Source: Oscillospiraceae bacterium
GTDB lineage: Bacteria > Bacillota > Clostridia > Oscillospirales > UBA644
DNA length: 64,000 bases
Assembly (NCBI GenBank): GCA_902783255.1
Contig: CACZQB010000055.1
Coordinates: 17,165-81,164 of the forward strand
Direction of reading: 5' to 3'
Shown here: piece by piece, positions 45,487-52,934 of the stretch
How the letters are laid out: every line of letters begins with the position of its first letter
Numbering within the stretch: position 1 is the stretch's first letter
The notes under the pieces: generated by a model
What the model was told of the DNA's origin: nothing
The model's input: only the letters and a program-made list of their open reading frames with translations
Databases searched by the model: none
Position numbers and translations under genes: made by a program

Positions 45487-47504
45487 ATGAATTTCACCGT
45501 TTTATATTCGGATTCAAATTTTTCGCCGTCCGTTTTTTCGATCGTGCCTTCTGTTTTGCCGTTTTTGCGGGTGAAAGACATTTCAAAAAGCGCGTATTCG
45601 CCTTTTTCAAAATCGAATGTTTCTCCGTCGTCATCGTAAACAAAGCCTTTGCCTTCGTTTCCGTAGCAGCGAACGGTAAGAACGCCGTTTTCGTATGTGG
45701 GTATCATTGCGCCGCCCTTTACAAAAAGCGGTATTTTATCGAGTTCGCATTCGATTTCCAACGTTTCTCCGTTGCCCGCGTATTCTCCCGTATAATAGTT
45801 ATACCAGTCGCATGGAGGCAGAGTTACTTTCCGCGATTTTTCGCCCGGTCTTACAGGGCATACCATTATGCTGTCGCCTGCCATATACTGATCGTAAATA
45901 TCAAAAAGCCTGAGCGTTTCATACGGACTCTCGGTGTGGTCAAGCTCCGATGTTTTTTGCGACGATGTTCCCGAAAAATCAAGACACATTGCGCGGAAAG
46001 GCGGTATGCCTTTTTTGGAATACGTGTAAAAGGCGTTGTAAAGATACGGAAGAAGAGATTTGCGGAAACGGATAGTGTTTCTCACAATATCTTCGACTTC
46101 TTCAAATTTCCACGGTTTTACGCCGTTTGCCCACGCATTGAGCATAAGCATGGGCGAAAAAACGCACATCTGAAATCTCCGTACCCATTCTTCAGCAGTA
46201 TTTGCGTCACGGACTTCGGGCACCCAGAGACAGCCCGTAAAGGACGATGAGGCAAGTCCCGTGAGATACTGCTCAAACGAGTAACAGTCGTTATAAATGC
46301 AAAACGGCATCATAGACGAGCCTGCCGCAGATGCGCGAACAAGACCGTATGTTCGTTTGTTTTCTTTTCTGAAAACGTTGTAAATGTTTTTCTGCGCAAG
46401 AATGCCCAGAGTGTTGCGGACCGCCGCCGCACTCCTTCCGGAAGGGAACGATGCGTGATCGGGGAAAAGCCATTCGTCATAGCCGTCGCATTCGTCTATC
46501 TTGTATCCCGAAACCCCTATGTCTATATGGTCTTTTTTATGCTGTTTTGCAATTATATCACGCGCTTTTTCAAGCGTGAAATCCGGCACTATGCCGTTCC
46601 ATACCTTATGCGAGCCGCAATACGGTTTTATCTCGGCAAAGATCCCCGCTTTTTTCGAAACAAAAAGGTTTTCCCAGAGATTTATGCGGATATTCTTTTT
46701 TTGCATGGACGACAGAAATCTTTGCGGATCGGGAAAACGCTCCTTATCCCATTCGAACGTGCAGGGATACGAGTTTGAGTGCCAGCCCGGTTCAAGACCG
46801 ATAACGTCGAGATCGAAATTCTTTTCTTCAAAAAGCTTTATCTCGTTTTCCACGTCGTTTTCGTCAAAACGCGTATGAGTTCTGTGCCAGAAGCCGAGCC
46901 CCCATTTAGGCACAACGGCGCCGCCGCCGCAAAGCAGATTGAATTTTGCAACAGCCTCAAGCATGTTTTTGCCCGCAAAAACGTAAATATCCGCATCGCC
47001 TTCAAACGATGCCTCAACAAATTCCGAAGGCGTATCGGCAGACCAGTCGCCTCTGCCTCTGTTCTGCTCCTTCGGCGGATTTTTCGCGTCCGCTCTGACG
47101 GAGCCGCCCATGTAGAACGAAATGAATTCGGGCGTATCTATAAAAACGCCGTAGCCCGCGTCCGAAAGATAAAACGGAGTAGGAACGTGCGTTCTTCCGT
47201 TGTCGCTGCCGCCGTAATGGTCGCAGCGCAGATGGATAACGGAATAGTTCGTGGCAAGTCCGCGAAAGCGAAGCCCCGGTCCGTAATGGCGTTCCGAAAG
47301 TTTTCTCGGAATGCACACGACAGTTTTATTTCTTACTTTTTCGGTAAAAACGCCTTCAAAAGGCATTGGCATATCGTCAAAAGCGGCGCTTATTCCGTCA
47401 AGTTTTTTTTCGTTGCCCACAAGAGATAAAACACTGTCAGTGTTTTTTCCGGTGGAAGATCTGTAAACGCCCGGGGCGATTTTTGTAAAAGAAATACTGT
47501 TCAT
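45483..47504 (-). CDS. Glycoside hydrolase family 31 alpha-glycosidase
   Basis: A 673-residue GH31 enzyme. An N-terminal beta domain (about 1-185) is followed by the barrel: VVPKWGLGFWHR, VIGLEPGWH, and the nucleophile Asp337 in GYKIDECDGYDEW. Asp406 in CIYNDCYSFEQY is the candidate acid/base. A C-terminal beta domain ends the protein. The KIDECDG version is closer to alpha-xylosidase/alpha-galactosidase-like and other unusual GH31 subfamilies than to plain alpha-glucosidases, so specificity stays open. It has no signal peptide and is probably cytoplasmic. GGAGAC precedes the ATG. It heads the operon GH31-alaX-SDR-DUF3810-GH35. Confidence 0.87.
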   Translation of the reverse strand: MNSISFTKIAPGVYRSSTGKNTDSVLSLVGNEKKLDGISAAFDDMPMPFEGVFTEKVRNKTVVCIPRKLSERHYGPGLRFRGLATNYSVIHLRCDHYGGSDNGRTHVPTPFYLSDAGYGVFIDTPEFISFYMGGSVRADAKNPPKEQNRGRGDWSADTPSEFVEASFEGDADIYVFAGKNMLEAVAKFNLLCGGGAVVPKWGLGFWHRTHTRFDENDVENEIKLFEEKNFDLDVIGLEPGWHSNSYPCTFEWDKERFPDPQRFLSSMQKKNIRINLWENLFVSKKAGIFAEIKPYCGSHKVWNGIVPDFTLEKARDIIAKQHKKDHIDIGVSGYKIDECDGYDEWLFPDHASFPSGRSAAAVRNTLGILAQKNIYNVFRKENKRTYGLVRASAAGSSMMPFCIYNDCYSFEQYLTGLASSSFTGCLWVPEVRDANTAEEWVRRFQMCVFSPMLMLNAWANGVKPWKFEEVEDIVRNTIRFRKSLLPYLYNAFYTYSKKGIPPFRAMCLDFSGTSSQKTSELDHTESPYETLRLFDIYDQYMAGDSIMVCPVRPGEKSRKVTLPPCDWYNYYTGEYAGNGETLEIECELDKIPLFVKGGAMIPTYENGVLTVRCYGNEGKGFVYDDDGETFDFEKGEYALFEMSFTRKNGKTEGTIEKTDGEKFESEYKTVKFI

Positions 47505-47514
47505 ATCTGTCTCC

Positions 47515-47546
47515 GTTAAAAAAACAGCCGGTGTAAATCACCGGCT
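47515..47546 (-). terminator. Intrinsic terminator after fba, touching the GH31 ribosome site
   Basis: Read on the minus strand, AGCCGGTG/CACCGGCT forms an eight-base stem followed by TGTTTTTTT. The T run ends within a few bases of the GH31 ribosome-binding site (ACGGAGAC). No promoter fits between, so GH31 may depend on read-through. Confidence 0.8.
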
Positions 47547-47562
47547 ATTTCGATTTCTGTAA

Positions 47563-48591
47563 TCAGTAAAGAGTTTTACCGGAAGAATGGAGGTCGTTGC
47601 AGGCTTCAACTACGCGTGCAGAAACGCCTGCTTCCGCTTTCTTGAGGTAAGAGCGCGGGTCGTAAACTTTCTTTACGCCTACTTCGCCGTCGATCTTGAG
47701 AACGCCGTCGTAATTCTTGAAGAAATGATCGGCTACGGGGCGTGAGAATGCATACTGGGTATCGGTATCAACGTTCATTTTTATAACGCCGTACTGAAGT
47801 GTCTCTTCGATATCTTCTTTCGGAGAGCCCGAACCGCCGTGGAAGACGAGAAGATAGTGTGCGTCGTTTCCGTATTTTGCTTTGAGCGCATCCTGACCGA
47901 TTTTGAGTATCTTCGGGTTAAGCTTTACGTTGCCGGGTTTATATACGCCGTGAACATTGCCGAATGTGGCTGCGAGAGTGAAAAATCCGTTCTTTACCTG
48001 ACCGAGGGTTTCGTAAACAAGAAGCATGTCTTCGGGTGTGGTGTAGAGTTTTTCTCTCGGCGCGCCTTCGGTATTTACGCCGTCTTCTTCTCCGCCTACA
48101 ACGCCTGCCTCAACTTCGAGAACTATCTCGTTTTTTGCGCAGCGTTCGAGAATTTCCTTCGCAATTTTAACGTTTTCCTTGTGGGGAAGCGCGGAACCAT
48201 CGAACATATGGCTGTTAAAGAGGTTGGGCTGGCCGTTTGCTCTGCGGCGCTCTGTTTCGGCAATAAGAGGATTGAGGAACGTTTCTATTTTATCAGCCTG
48301 GCAGTGGTCTGTGTGAAGAGCAACGAAAATATTGTATTTTTCGGCTACTCTGCGTGCGTGTTCGGCAAGAGTGATTGCGCCGAGGACCATATCTTTTACG
48401 GCCTGACCGGAAGCGTGCTGAGCTCCGCCTGTTGAGATCTGAATGATACCGTCGCTTTTAGCTTCGGCAAGTCCGGCAAGAACGCCGTTTATAGACTCCA
48501 TTGAAAATACGTTGATCGCGGGAAGCGCGTAATGGTTTTTATACGCGGTTTCCATCATTTTGCAGTATGTTTTGTAATCCGCTACGGGCAT
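47563..48591 (-). CDS. fba: Class II fructose-bisphosphate aldolase
   Basis: A 342-residue zinc-dependent aldolase of glycolysis and gluconeogenesis. Zinc and substrate residues lie in ALHTDHCQ, FNSHMFDGSALP, EVEAGVVGGEEDG, GNVHGVYKPGN, VFHGGSGSPKED and KMNVDTDTQYA. The length and GEEDG segment place it with the longer class IIA type. AAAGGAGAT precedes ATG 48591. Its own promoter and terminator indicate a single-gene main transcript. Confidence 0.95.
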   Translation of the reverse strand: MPVADYKTYCKMMETAYKNHYALPAINVFSMESINGVLAGLAEAKSDGIIQISTGGAQHASGQAVKDMVLGAITLAEHARRVAEKYNIFVALHTDHCQADKIETFLNPLIAETERRRANGQPNLFNSHMFDGSALPHKENVKIAKEILERCAKNEIVLEVEAGVVGGEEDGVNTEGAPREKLYTTPEDMLLVYETLGQVKNGFFTLAATFGNVHGVYKPGNVKLNPKILKIGQDALKAKYGNDAHYLLVFHGGSGSPKEDIEETLQYGVIKMNVDTDTQYAFSRPVADHFFKNYDGVLKIDGEVGVKKVYDPRSYLKKAEAGVSARVVEACNDLHSSGKTLY

Positions 48592-48627
48592 TGGTATGTA
48601 TCTCCTTTAAATATATTTCTTTAGTTA

Positions 48628-48656
48628 ATTATACATCAAAAAAAACATGTAGTCAA
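48628..48656 (-). promoter_or_regulatory. Promoter of fba
   Basis: On the minus strand, TTGACT (48651-48656), a 17-base spacer and TATAAT (48628-48633), about 35 bases upstream of the start codon. Confidence 0.87.
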
Positions 48657-48728
48657 GCCTTGAAAACGCTATATTTTGACAATTTTTCAAAGTTTCGGCA
48701 TTTTGTTTTTCCGACACCTTTATATAGG

Positions 48729-48757
48729 TTGCTTTTTCGGTGACATTCTGCTATAAT
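48729..48757 (+). promoter_or_regulatory. Promoter of the flavin reductase-like gene
   Basis: TTGCTT (48729-48734), a 17-base spacer and TATAAT (48752-48757). The leader to ATG 48791 is short and contains AAAAGGAG. Confidence 0.78.
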
Positions 48758-48790
48758 ACAGGGGTAACAACCGACAAAAGGAGAATTGCC

Positions 48791-49321
48791 ATGACAGATT
48801 TTATTGCCGTAAAACCGGAAGATGTCGAATACAACGTTTTCGAAAACAACGTTTTCAAAGCCATCGGCGACGACTGGATGCTCATAACCGCAGGCGACGA
48901 AAACGGATATAACACCATGACGGCAAGCTGGGGCGGTATGGGTGTTTTATGGAACGATCCCGTGTCCTTCATATTCGTGCGCCCTCAGAGATATACCTAT
49001 AACTTTACCGAAAAGCACGGAAAATATACTCTGTCGTTTTTTGACGAAAAATACCGTGATGCGCTGACATTTTGCGGCTCGCATTCGGGCAGAGATCATG
49101 ACAAGGCAAAGGAAGCGGGCCTTACGCCTGTTTTTGAAGACGGTTATACTTATTTTGCGGAGGCGTCACTCGTGATTTTCTGCGAAAAAAAATACGCCGA
49201 CGACCTTAAAGGAGAAAATTTTACCGATAAAAGCATTATAGGCAAATGCTATCCGTCTTCGGATTTTCACAGAATGTATATCGGAAAGATAACAAAATGC
49301 ATAAAAAAGCAGTCCGACTGA
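48791..49321 (+). CDS. Flavin reductase-like (FMN-binding split barrel) protein
   Basis: A 176-residue flavoprotein of the flavin reductase-like family. WMLITAGDENGYNTMTASWGGMGVLW is the FMN phosphate-binding region, and FIFVRPQRYTYNFTEK, FCGSHSGRDHDK and ASLVIFCEK are conserved in clostridial members annotated as flavin reductases. It probably reduces or carries FMN; no partner monooxygenase is seen. ATG 48791 follows AAAAGGAG by about eight bases; the longer open frame upstream starts before the promoter's likely start site. It is a single gene. Confidence 0.85.
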   Translation: MTDFIAVKPEDVEYNVFENNVFKAIGDDWMLITAGDENGYNTMTASWGGMGVLWNDPVSFIFVRPQRYTYNFTEKHGKYTLSFFDEKYRDALTFCGSHSGRDHDKAKEAGLTPVFEDGYTYFAEASLVIFCEKKYADDLKGENFTDKSIIGKCYPSSDFHRMYIGKITKCIKKQSD

Positions 49322-49340
49322 AAATTTCGAAAAAAAACGC

Positions 49341-49369
49341 TTGACAAACGTTTTTTTTGGGATTATAAT
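49341..49369 (+). promoter_or_regulatory. Promoter of the mgtE leader and gene
   Basis: TTGACA (49341-49346), a 17-base spacer and TATAAT (49364-49369). Transcription should begin near 49376, at the palindrome GACCTTAAGGTC, about 250 bases before the mgtE start. Confidence 0.88.
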
Positions 49370-49416
49370 AAAAAAGACCTTAAGGTCGCAATAATTATTT
49401 GAAGAGGTGAGATTGC

Positions 49417-49509
49417 ATGGACGCGGGAAGTAGTTCCGCAGGCACTGTTCCCCGAAGTAGACAGACCCGCAGACGCATAACTGCGCGTCCGTGCGGTCTG
49501 TATAAATAA
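49417..49509 (+). CDS. Candidate 30-residue leader peptide upstream of mgtE
   Basis: A short ORF starting at ATG 49417 with the ribosome site GAGGTGAG at 49404-49411 and ending at TAA 49507. The peptide starts MDAGSSSAGTVPRSRQ, then is very rich in Arg (TRRRITARP) and ends CGLYK. Its last 15 codons form the CAGACC..GGTCTG hairpin, and the stop lies two bases before the terminator's left arm. A ribosome moving or stalling here would decide whether that hairpin forms, as in leader-peptide attenuation of magnesium transporters such as mgtL-mgtA in Salmonella. Coding status is inferred from the ribosome site, placement and structure only. Confidence 0.5.
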   Translation: MDAGSSSAGTVPRSRQTRRRITARPCGLYK

Positions 49510-49510
49510 G

Positions 49511-49560
49511 AGACGTTTTATCGGATATCATACGATATCCGCATAAGGTGTCGTCTTTTT
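49511..49560 (+). terminator. Intrinsic terminator in the mgtE leader
   Basis: The core GGATATC-ATAC-GATATCC is extended by TTAT/ATAA and AGACG/CGTCT pairing and followed by TTTTTT. It lies between the leader ORF and mgtE, so it would reduce mgtE transcription unless disrupted. Confidence 0.8.
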
Positions 49561-49625
49561 CGGGGTTTACGTGTCATTACTTCCATAAAAAAAGCATAGA
49601 AATATGCAAAAAAGAGGAGGATAAT

Positions 49626-50972
49626 ATGACAGAGGAAACCCTTTTATTTTTGGAAAAAAAGGATTTTAAGGGCCTTCGCGAATATCTGAGCAACTTCAAT
49701 CCGGCAGATATCGCGATACTTCTTTCGGAAATACCGGAAGAAAGCCTTACGGTCGTTTTCCGTCTGCTGCCAAAGGAGCTTGCGGCGGAAACGTTCGTTG
49801 AAATGGATTCTGACGAGCAGGAATTTCTGCTCAAAGCGTTTTCCGATAAAGAGATCAAAGAGGTCATCGACGAGCTTTACGTAGACGATACCGTTGATAT
49901 CATCGAGGAAATGCCGGCAAACGTTGTGCGCAGGATACTCGCGAATACCGACAGCGAGATGCGCGCTCAGATAAACGAGATACTCAATTATCCGAAAGAC
50001 TCGGCGGGCAGCATTATGACAACGGAATTTGTCGATCTTCAAAAAGACATGACCGTTGCCGCCGCGTTTGAAAAGATAAGAAGAGTAGGCATAGACAAGG
50101 AAACGATCTATACCTGCTACGTTATCGACAAAAACCGCCATCTGCTCGGACTTATCTCCGTTAAAACGCTGCTTCTGACAAGTATGAAGAGCATTATCGG
50201 CGATATAATGGAAACGAACGTAATAAGCGTTTCCACCTTGCAGGACAAAGAAGAGGTCGGCGAAAAGTTTACAAAATACGGTTTTCTTGCGCTTCCCGTT
50301 GTAGACAACGAAAACAGACTTGTCGGAATAGTTACCATCGACGACGCTCTCGGCGTCATCCAGGAAGAAAACACGGAAGATATCGAAAAAATGGCAGCTA
50401 TCACTCCTACCGATAAAACGTATATGAAAACCGGCATTCTGGAAACGTGGTTTAAACGTATTCCGTGGCTTTTGATTCTTATGATCTCCGCAACGTTTAC
50501 CGGACGAATAATCACATCATTTGAAAATGCTCTTGCCGCAAACCTCGCTCTTTCGGCGTTTATCCCGATGCTTATGGATACGGGCGGCAACGCCGGTTCG
50601 CAGGCTTCGGTATCGATAATCCGCGGACTTGCACTCAACGAAATAGAATTTCGTGATATTTTCAAGATCTGGGCAAAAGAGCTCGTTGTCGCTCTGCTTT
50701 GCGGACTTGTTCTGGGCGCGGCAAACTTCGGCAAGATCATGCTTCTTGGCGAAACGGGCGGCGACGTTGCAACCGCAGCGGTCGTATGCATTACGCTTGT
50801 TGTAACGATACTTATCGCAAAATTTGTGGGCTGTACGCTGCCGCTGCTTGCAAAACGCATCGGTTTTGACCCTGCGGTAATGGCAAGCCCGTTTATCACC
50901 ACCATAGTCGACGCACTTTCCCTGCTCGTATACTTCAATATCGCAACGTCAATGCTGAATATGGGTCAATGA
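49626..50972 (+). CDS. mgtE: Magnesium transporter MgtE
   Basis: A 448-residue magnesium channel. The cytoplasmic N domain of helical repeats (about 1-125) is followed by a pair of CBS domains (about 128-250: SAGSIMTTEFVDLQ and ALPVVDNENRLVGIVTIDDAL). The plug helix leads to the five-helix membrane domain (about 280-448) with FIPMLMDTGGNAGSQASVSIIRGLA and FDPAVMASPFITTIVDALSLLVYF. Magnesium binding at the N/CBS domains closes the pore in known members. ATG 49626 follows GAGGAGG by five bases; the frame extends upstream into the terminator. The leader suggests additional transcriptional control. Confidence 0.94.
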   Translation: MTEETLLFLEKKDFKGLREYLSNFNPADIAILLSEIPEESLTVVFRLLPKELAAETFVEMDSDEQEFLLKAFSDKEIKEVIDELYVDDTVDIIEEMPANVVRRILANTDSEMRAQINEILNYPKDSAGSIMTTEFVDLQKDMTVAAAFEKIRRVGIDKETIYTCYVIDKNRHLLGLISVKTLLLTSMKSIIGDIMETNVISVSTLQDKEEVGEKFTKYGFLALPVVDNENRLVGIVTIDDALGVIQEENTEDIEKMAAITPTDKTYMKTGILETWFKRIPWLLILMISATFTGRIITSFENALAANLALSAFIPMLMDTGGNAGSQASVSIIRGLALNEIEFRDIFKIWAKELVVALLCGLVLGAANFGKIMLLGETGGDVATAAVVCITLVVTILIAKFVGCTLPLLAKRIGFDPAVMASPFITTIVDALSLLVYFNIATSMLNMGQ

Positions 50973-51034
50973 GTACTTCGGAAGGCGTGGGGCGATGAAC
51001 GCAGCGCGCAGAGTTCACGACCCGGCCTGTTTAT

Positions 51035-51070
51035 AAAAAAGCTGAGAATTTCATTATTCTCAGCTTTTTT
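51035..51070. terminator. Bidirectional terminator between mgtE and cysN
   Basis: AAAAAAGCTGAGAAT pairs with ATTCTCAGCTTTTTT around TTCATT; both strands have T runs. It serves mgtE and, from the other side, the cysC-cysD-cysN transcript. Confidence 0.88.
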
Positions 51071-51142
51071 AATTTGGATTTTAAAGTGATGAATTGCGCA
51101 TGAGGCACGCATTAATTCGCGCTCCGTCCTCCGTCTTGCGAA

Positions 51143-52630
51143 TTACAATTCCGCAGTCTGCAGTGATTCCGCACTTCTCATTATCGTTTCCGCCGCTTTT
51201 TCGTCGTTTTCATCAACGGAAAGGTCGAAAGCGGGCTCTTTGTCGTATGCGTTTCCGACGCGGACGGTGAAAATCTTTTCGCCAAGAACCGTCTGCATAA
51301 GGTAAACGTCGTCTTCGTCTATTTCCGAGGCGGTAAGGATCACTATCAGTCCCGCATCGGTCAGGATATTTGCGGTTTCGGCAAGACGGCGGATATGTTC
51401 GTCGCGCTCGTCCCTGTCCTCGCTGCGTCCCGTTTTGATATCGGCGTCAACGCCGTATAAAACATTGCCTATGCCGAGGTAGTAAACGGATCTTCCGTTT
51501 GCAAAAAGCGATTTTTCAAGCTCGCGGGCAACGGTTTTTCTGTCCGAATTTTTACTGCCGGTAATCATGATAACGAACGGTTTCTGACCGAAACGCTTCA
51601 TTCTTTCCGCCGGCGAAACGCCGCCATTTTCCCACTTGAAATTGCGCATTGCAACATCTTTCTGTATTTTTCCGTCGCCGGGAATTCCCGTTATTATTCC
51701 TCCGCCGGAAATTTCGTAGCCGTCAACTATTACGAATCTTCCCGTTCCCGAAAGATCGGACGATATATCGAAAGAGATCGGTCTTTCGAGCGTAAGAGTG
51801 CATTTTGCAACTTCGTTTTTTTCGACTTTCGGCTTCGCCGCCTTTTCAAGAGATGAGGCGTTGAGAACATATTCCGTTTTTTCAAGACGCATTGGCACCT
51901 TTGCCGATCCGGTTTTGAGATAATAACGCTTTCCTTCGCTCAAAGCGTCCTTTCCGAGCCAGAAAAGCGAAACTTCTATCCTCGATGCCGTTACGGGCGG
52001 TTTTTCATCTGTTTTAACGGCGAGATCGCCGCGTCTGACATATATCTGCTCCGTCATCGTTATACCTGTTGAATAACCCGATGTTACGGCAGTCCTTCTC
52101 GGTCTGTTGAATTCTTCTATCGACGCTACCGTTGTTTTTTTGCCCGACGGGTAAAACATAATGCCGTCGCCTACATGCAGCGTGCCTGATTCGACTGTTC
52201 CGGCTATTATCCGTCTTTCGTCGCCCGAAGACGTGAATTTGTAAACGTCCTGCACGGGCATGCGGAACGGCAGATCGTCCGGCGGCAGCTCTTCTTTGAA
52301 GGCGTCAAGCTGTTCAAGCACCGTCATACCGTCATACCATGGCATTTTGTCCGATCTTACGGCAATATTGTCGCCCATAGCGGCGCTTACGGGGATAAAC
52401 GACGTTGGCGTAACGCCGGCAGCGGCAAGAAATTCTGAGTATTCCTTTACGATATTATCGAATACTTCTTCGGAATATCCCATAATGTCAAGCTTGTTCA
52501 CAAGCACGGAGACCTGCTTTATGCCGAGCATCGAAAGGATATAGCCGTGACGGCGCGAATTTTCGCGGACTCCTTCGTGCGCGTCTATAACAAGCAAAGC
52601 CGCTTCCGCGCGCGACGCTCCGGTGATCAT
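51143..52630 (-). CDS. cysN: Sulfate adenylyltransferase subunit 1 (CysN), main downstream fragment of a frameshifted gene
   Basis: A 495-residue fragment carrying most of CysN. It holds the rest of the GTPase domain (LLVIDAHEGV, VLVNKLD), the two beta-barrel domains (DVYKFTSSGDERRIIAGTV, VRRGDLAV), and a C-terminal P-loop-like region of about 150 residues resembling APS kinase. There the Walker A is degraded to GSKNSDRKT. The ATG at 52630 is inside the conserved segment FLKNMITGASRAEAALL and has no ribosome site. The frame continues upstream past it through IILDAPGHIEF (G3 motif), joining the 5' fragment by a frame change near 52677. With CysD the intact protein would make APS from sulfate and ATP, driven by GTP. 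Confidence 0.85.
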   Translation of the reverse strand: MITGASRAEAALLVIDAHEGVRENSRRHGYILSMLGIKQVSVLVNKLDIMGYSEEVFDNIVKEYSEFLAAAGVTPTSFIPVSAAMGDNIAVRSDKMPWYDGMTVLEQLDAFKEELPPDDLPFRMPVQDVYKFTSSGDERRIIAGTVESGTLHVGDGIMFYPSGKKTTVASIEEFNRPRRTAVTSGYSTGITMTEQIYVRRGDLAVKTDEKPPVTASRIEVSLFWLGKDALSEGKRYYLKTGSAKVPMRLEKTEYVLNASSLEKAAKPKVEKNEVAKCTLTLERPISFDISSDLSGTGRFVIVDGYEISGGGIITGIPGDGKIQKDVAMRNFKWENGGVSPAERMKRFGQKPFVIMITGSKNSDRKTVARELEKSLFANGRSVYYLGIGNVLYGVDADIKTGRSEDRDERDEHIRRLAETANILTDAGLIVILTASEIDEDDVYLMQTVLGEKIFTVRVGNAYDKEPAFDLSVDENDEKAAETIMRSAESLQTAEL

Positions 52631-52676
52631 GTTTTTCAGAAATTCAATATGTCCCGGCGCGTCAAGGATTATATAT

Positions 52677-52934
52677 TTATTCGCGTTTTTCCGTTCTGAA
52701 AAAACAGCGGGCTATATCTATCGTTATTCCCTGCGCCCTTTCGTCTTTGAGCGCGTCAAGCAGAAACGCGTATTCAAAGGGCTTTGAATTTCTTCTGCAC
52801 ATTTCCTTTATCTGCTCAAGCTTCCCCTGAGGCAGTGAGCCCGTATCGGCAAGAAGTCTGCCTATCACGGTGCTTTTACCGTGGTCAACGTGACCAACGA
52901 TAACTATATTCATATCTTTTTTACATGTATCCAT
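52677..52934 (-). CDS. cysN: CysN N-terminal fragment (ends early by frameshift)
   Basis: The first 85 residues or so of CysN, with the G1 motif [22 protein letters not shown] and the G2 region [13 protein letters not shown]. The frame then hits TAA at 52677 just before the DAPGH motif, which continues in another frame. Removing one base (or four, GAAT, near 52676-52680) restores a continuous protein with the family's usual spacing. Starts at ATG 52934 or 52913 are both possible; the former overlaps the cysD end by 14 bases. Whether this is a real lesion, a sequencing or assembly error or recoding cannot be told from one sequence. Confidence 0.8.
   Translation of the reverse strand: MDTCKKDMNIVIVGHVDHGKSTVIGRLLADTGSLPQGKLEQIKEMCRRNSKPFEYAFLLDALKDERAQGITIDIARCFFRTEKRE

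Larger units (their letters stand above)
49376..49625 (+). promoter_or_regulatory. mgtE leader RNA, candidate attenuator
   Basis: A 250-base leader with three structures. A GCGG/CCGC hairpin lies at 49423-49439. A long CAGACC..GGTCTG hairpin (49462-49500), with an inner GACGC/GCGTC stem, overlaps the last codons of a small ORF. An intrinsic terminator follows at 49511-49560. It does not show the M-box magnesium riboswitch core beyond a GGTGAG, so I leave the RNA class unassigned. Confidence 0.65.

Noticed and set aside
49376..49510. M-box (ykoK) magnesium riboswitch upstream of mgtE
   Set aside because: Apart from GGTGAG the conserved M-box core segments are not present, and the stems do not match. 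A small ORF and an intrinsic terminator explain the region better. Other metal riboswitch classes were considered but no clear match was seen.
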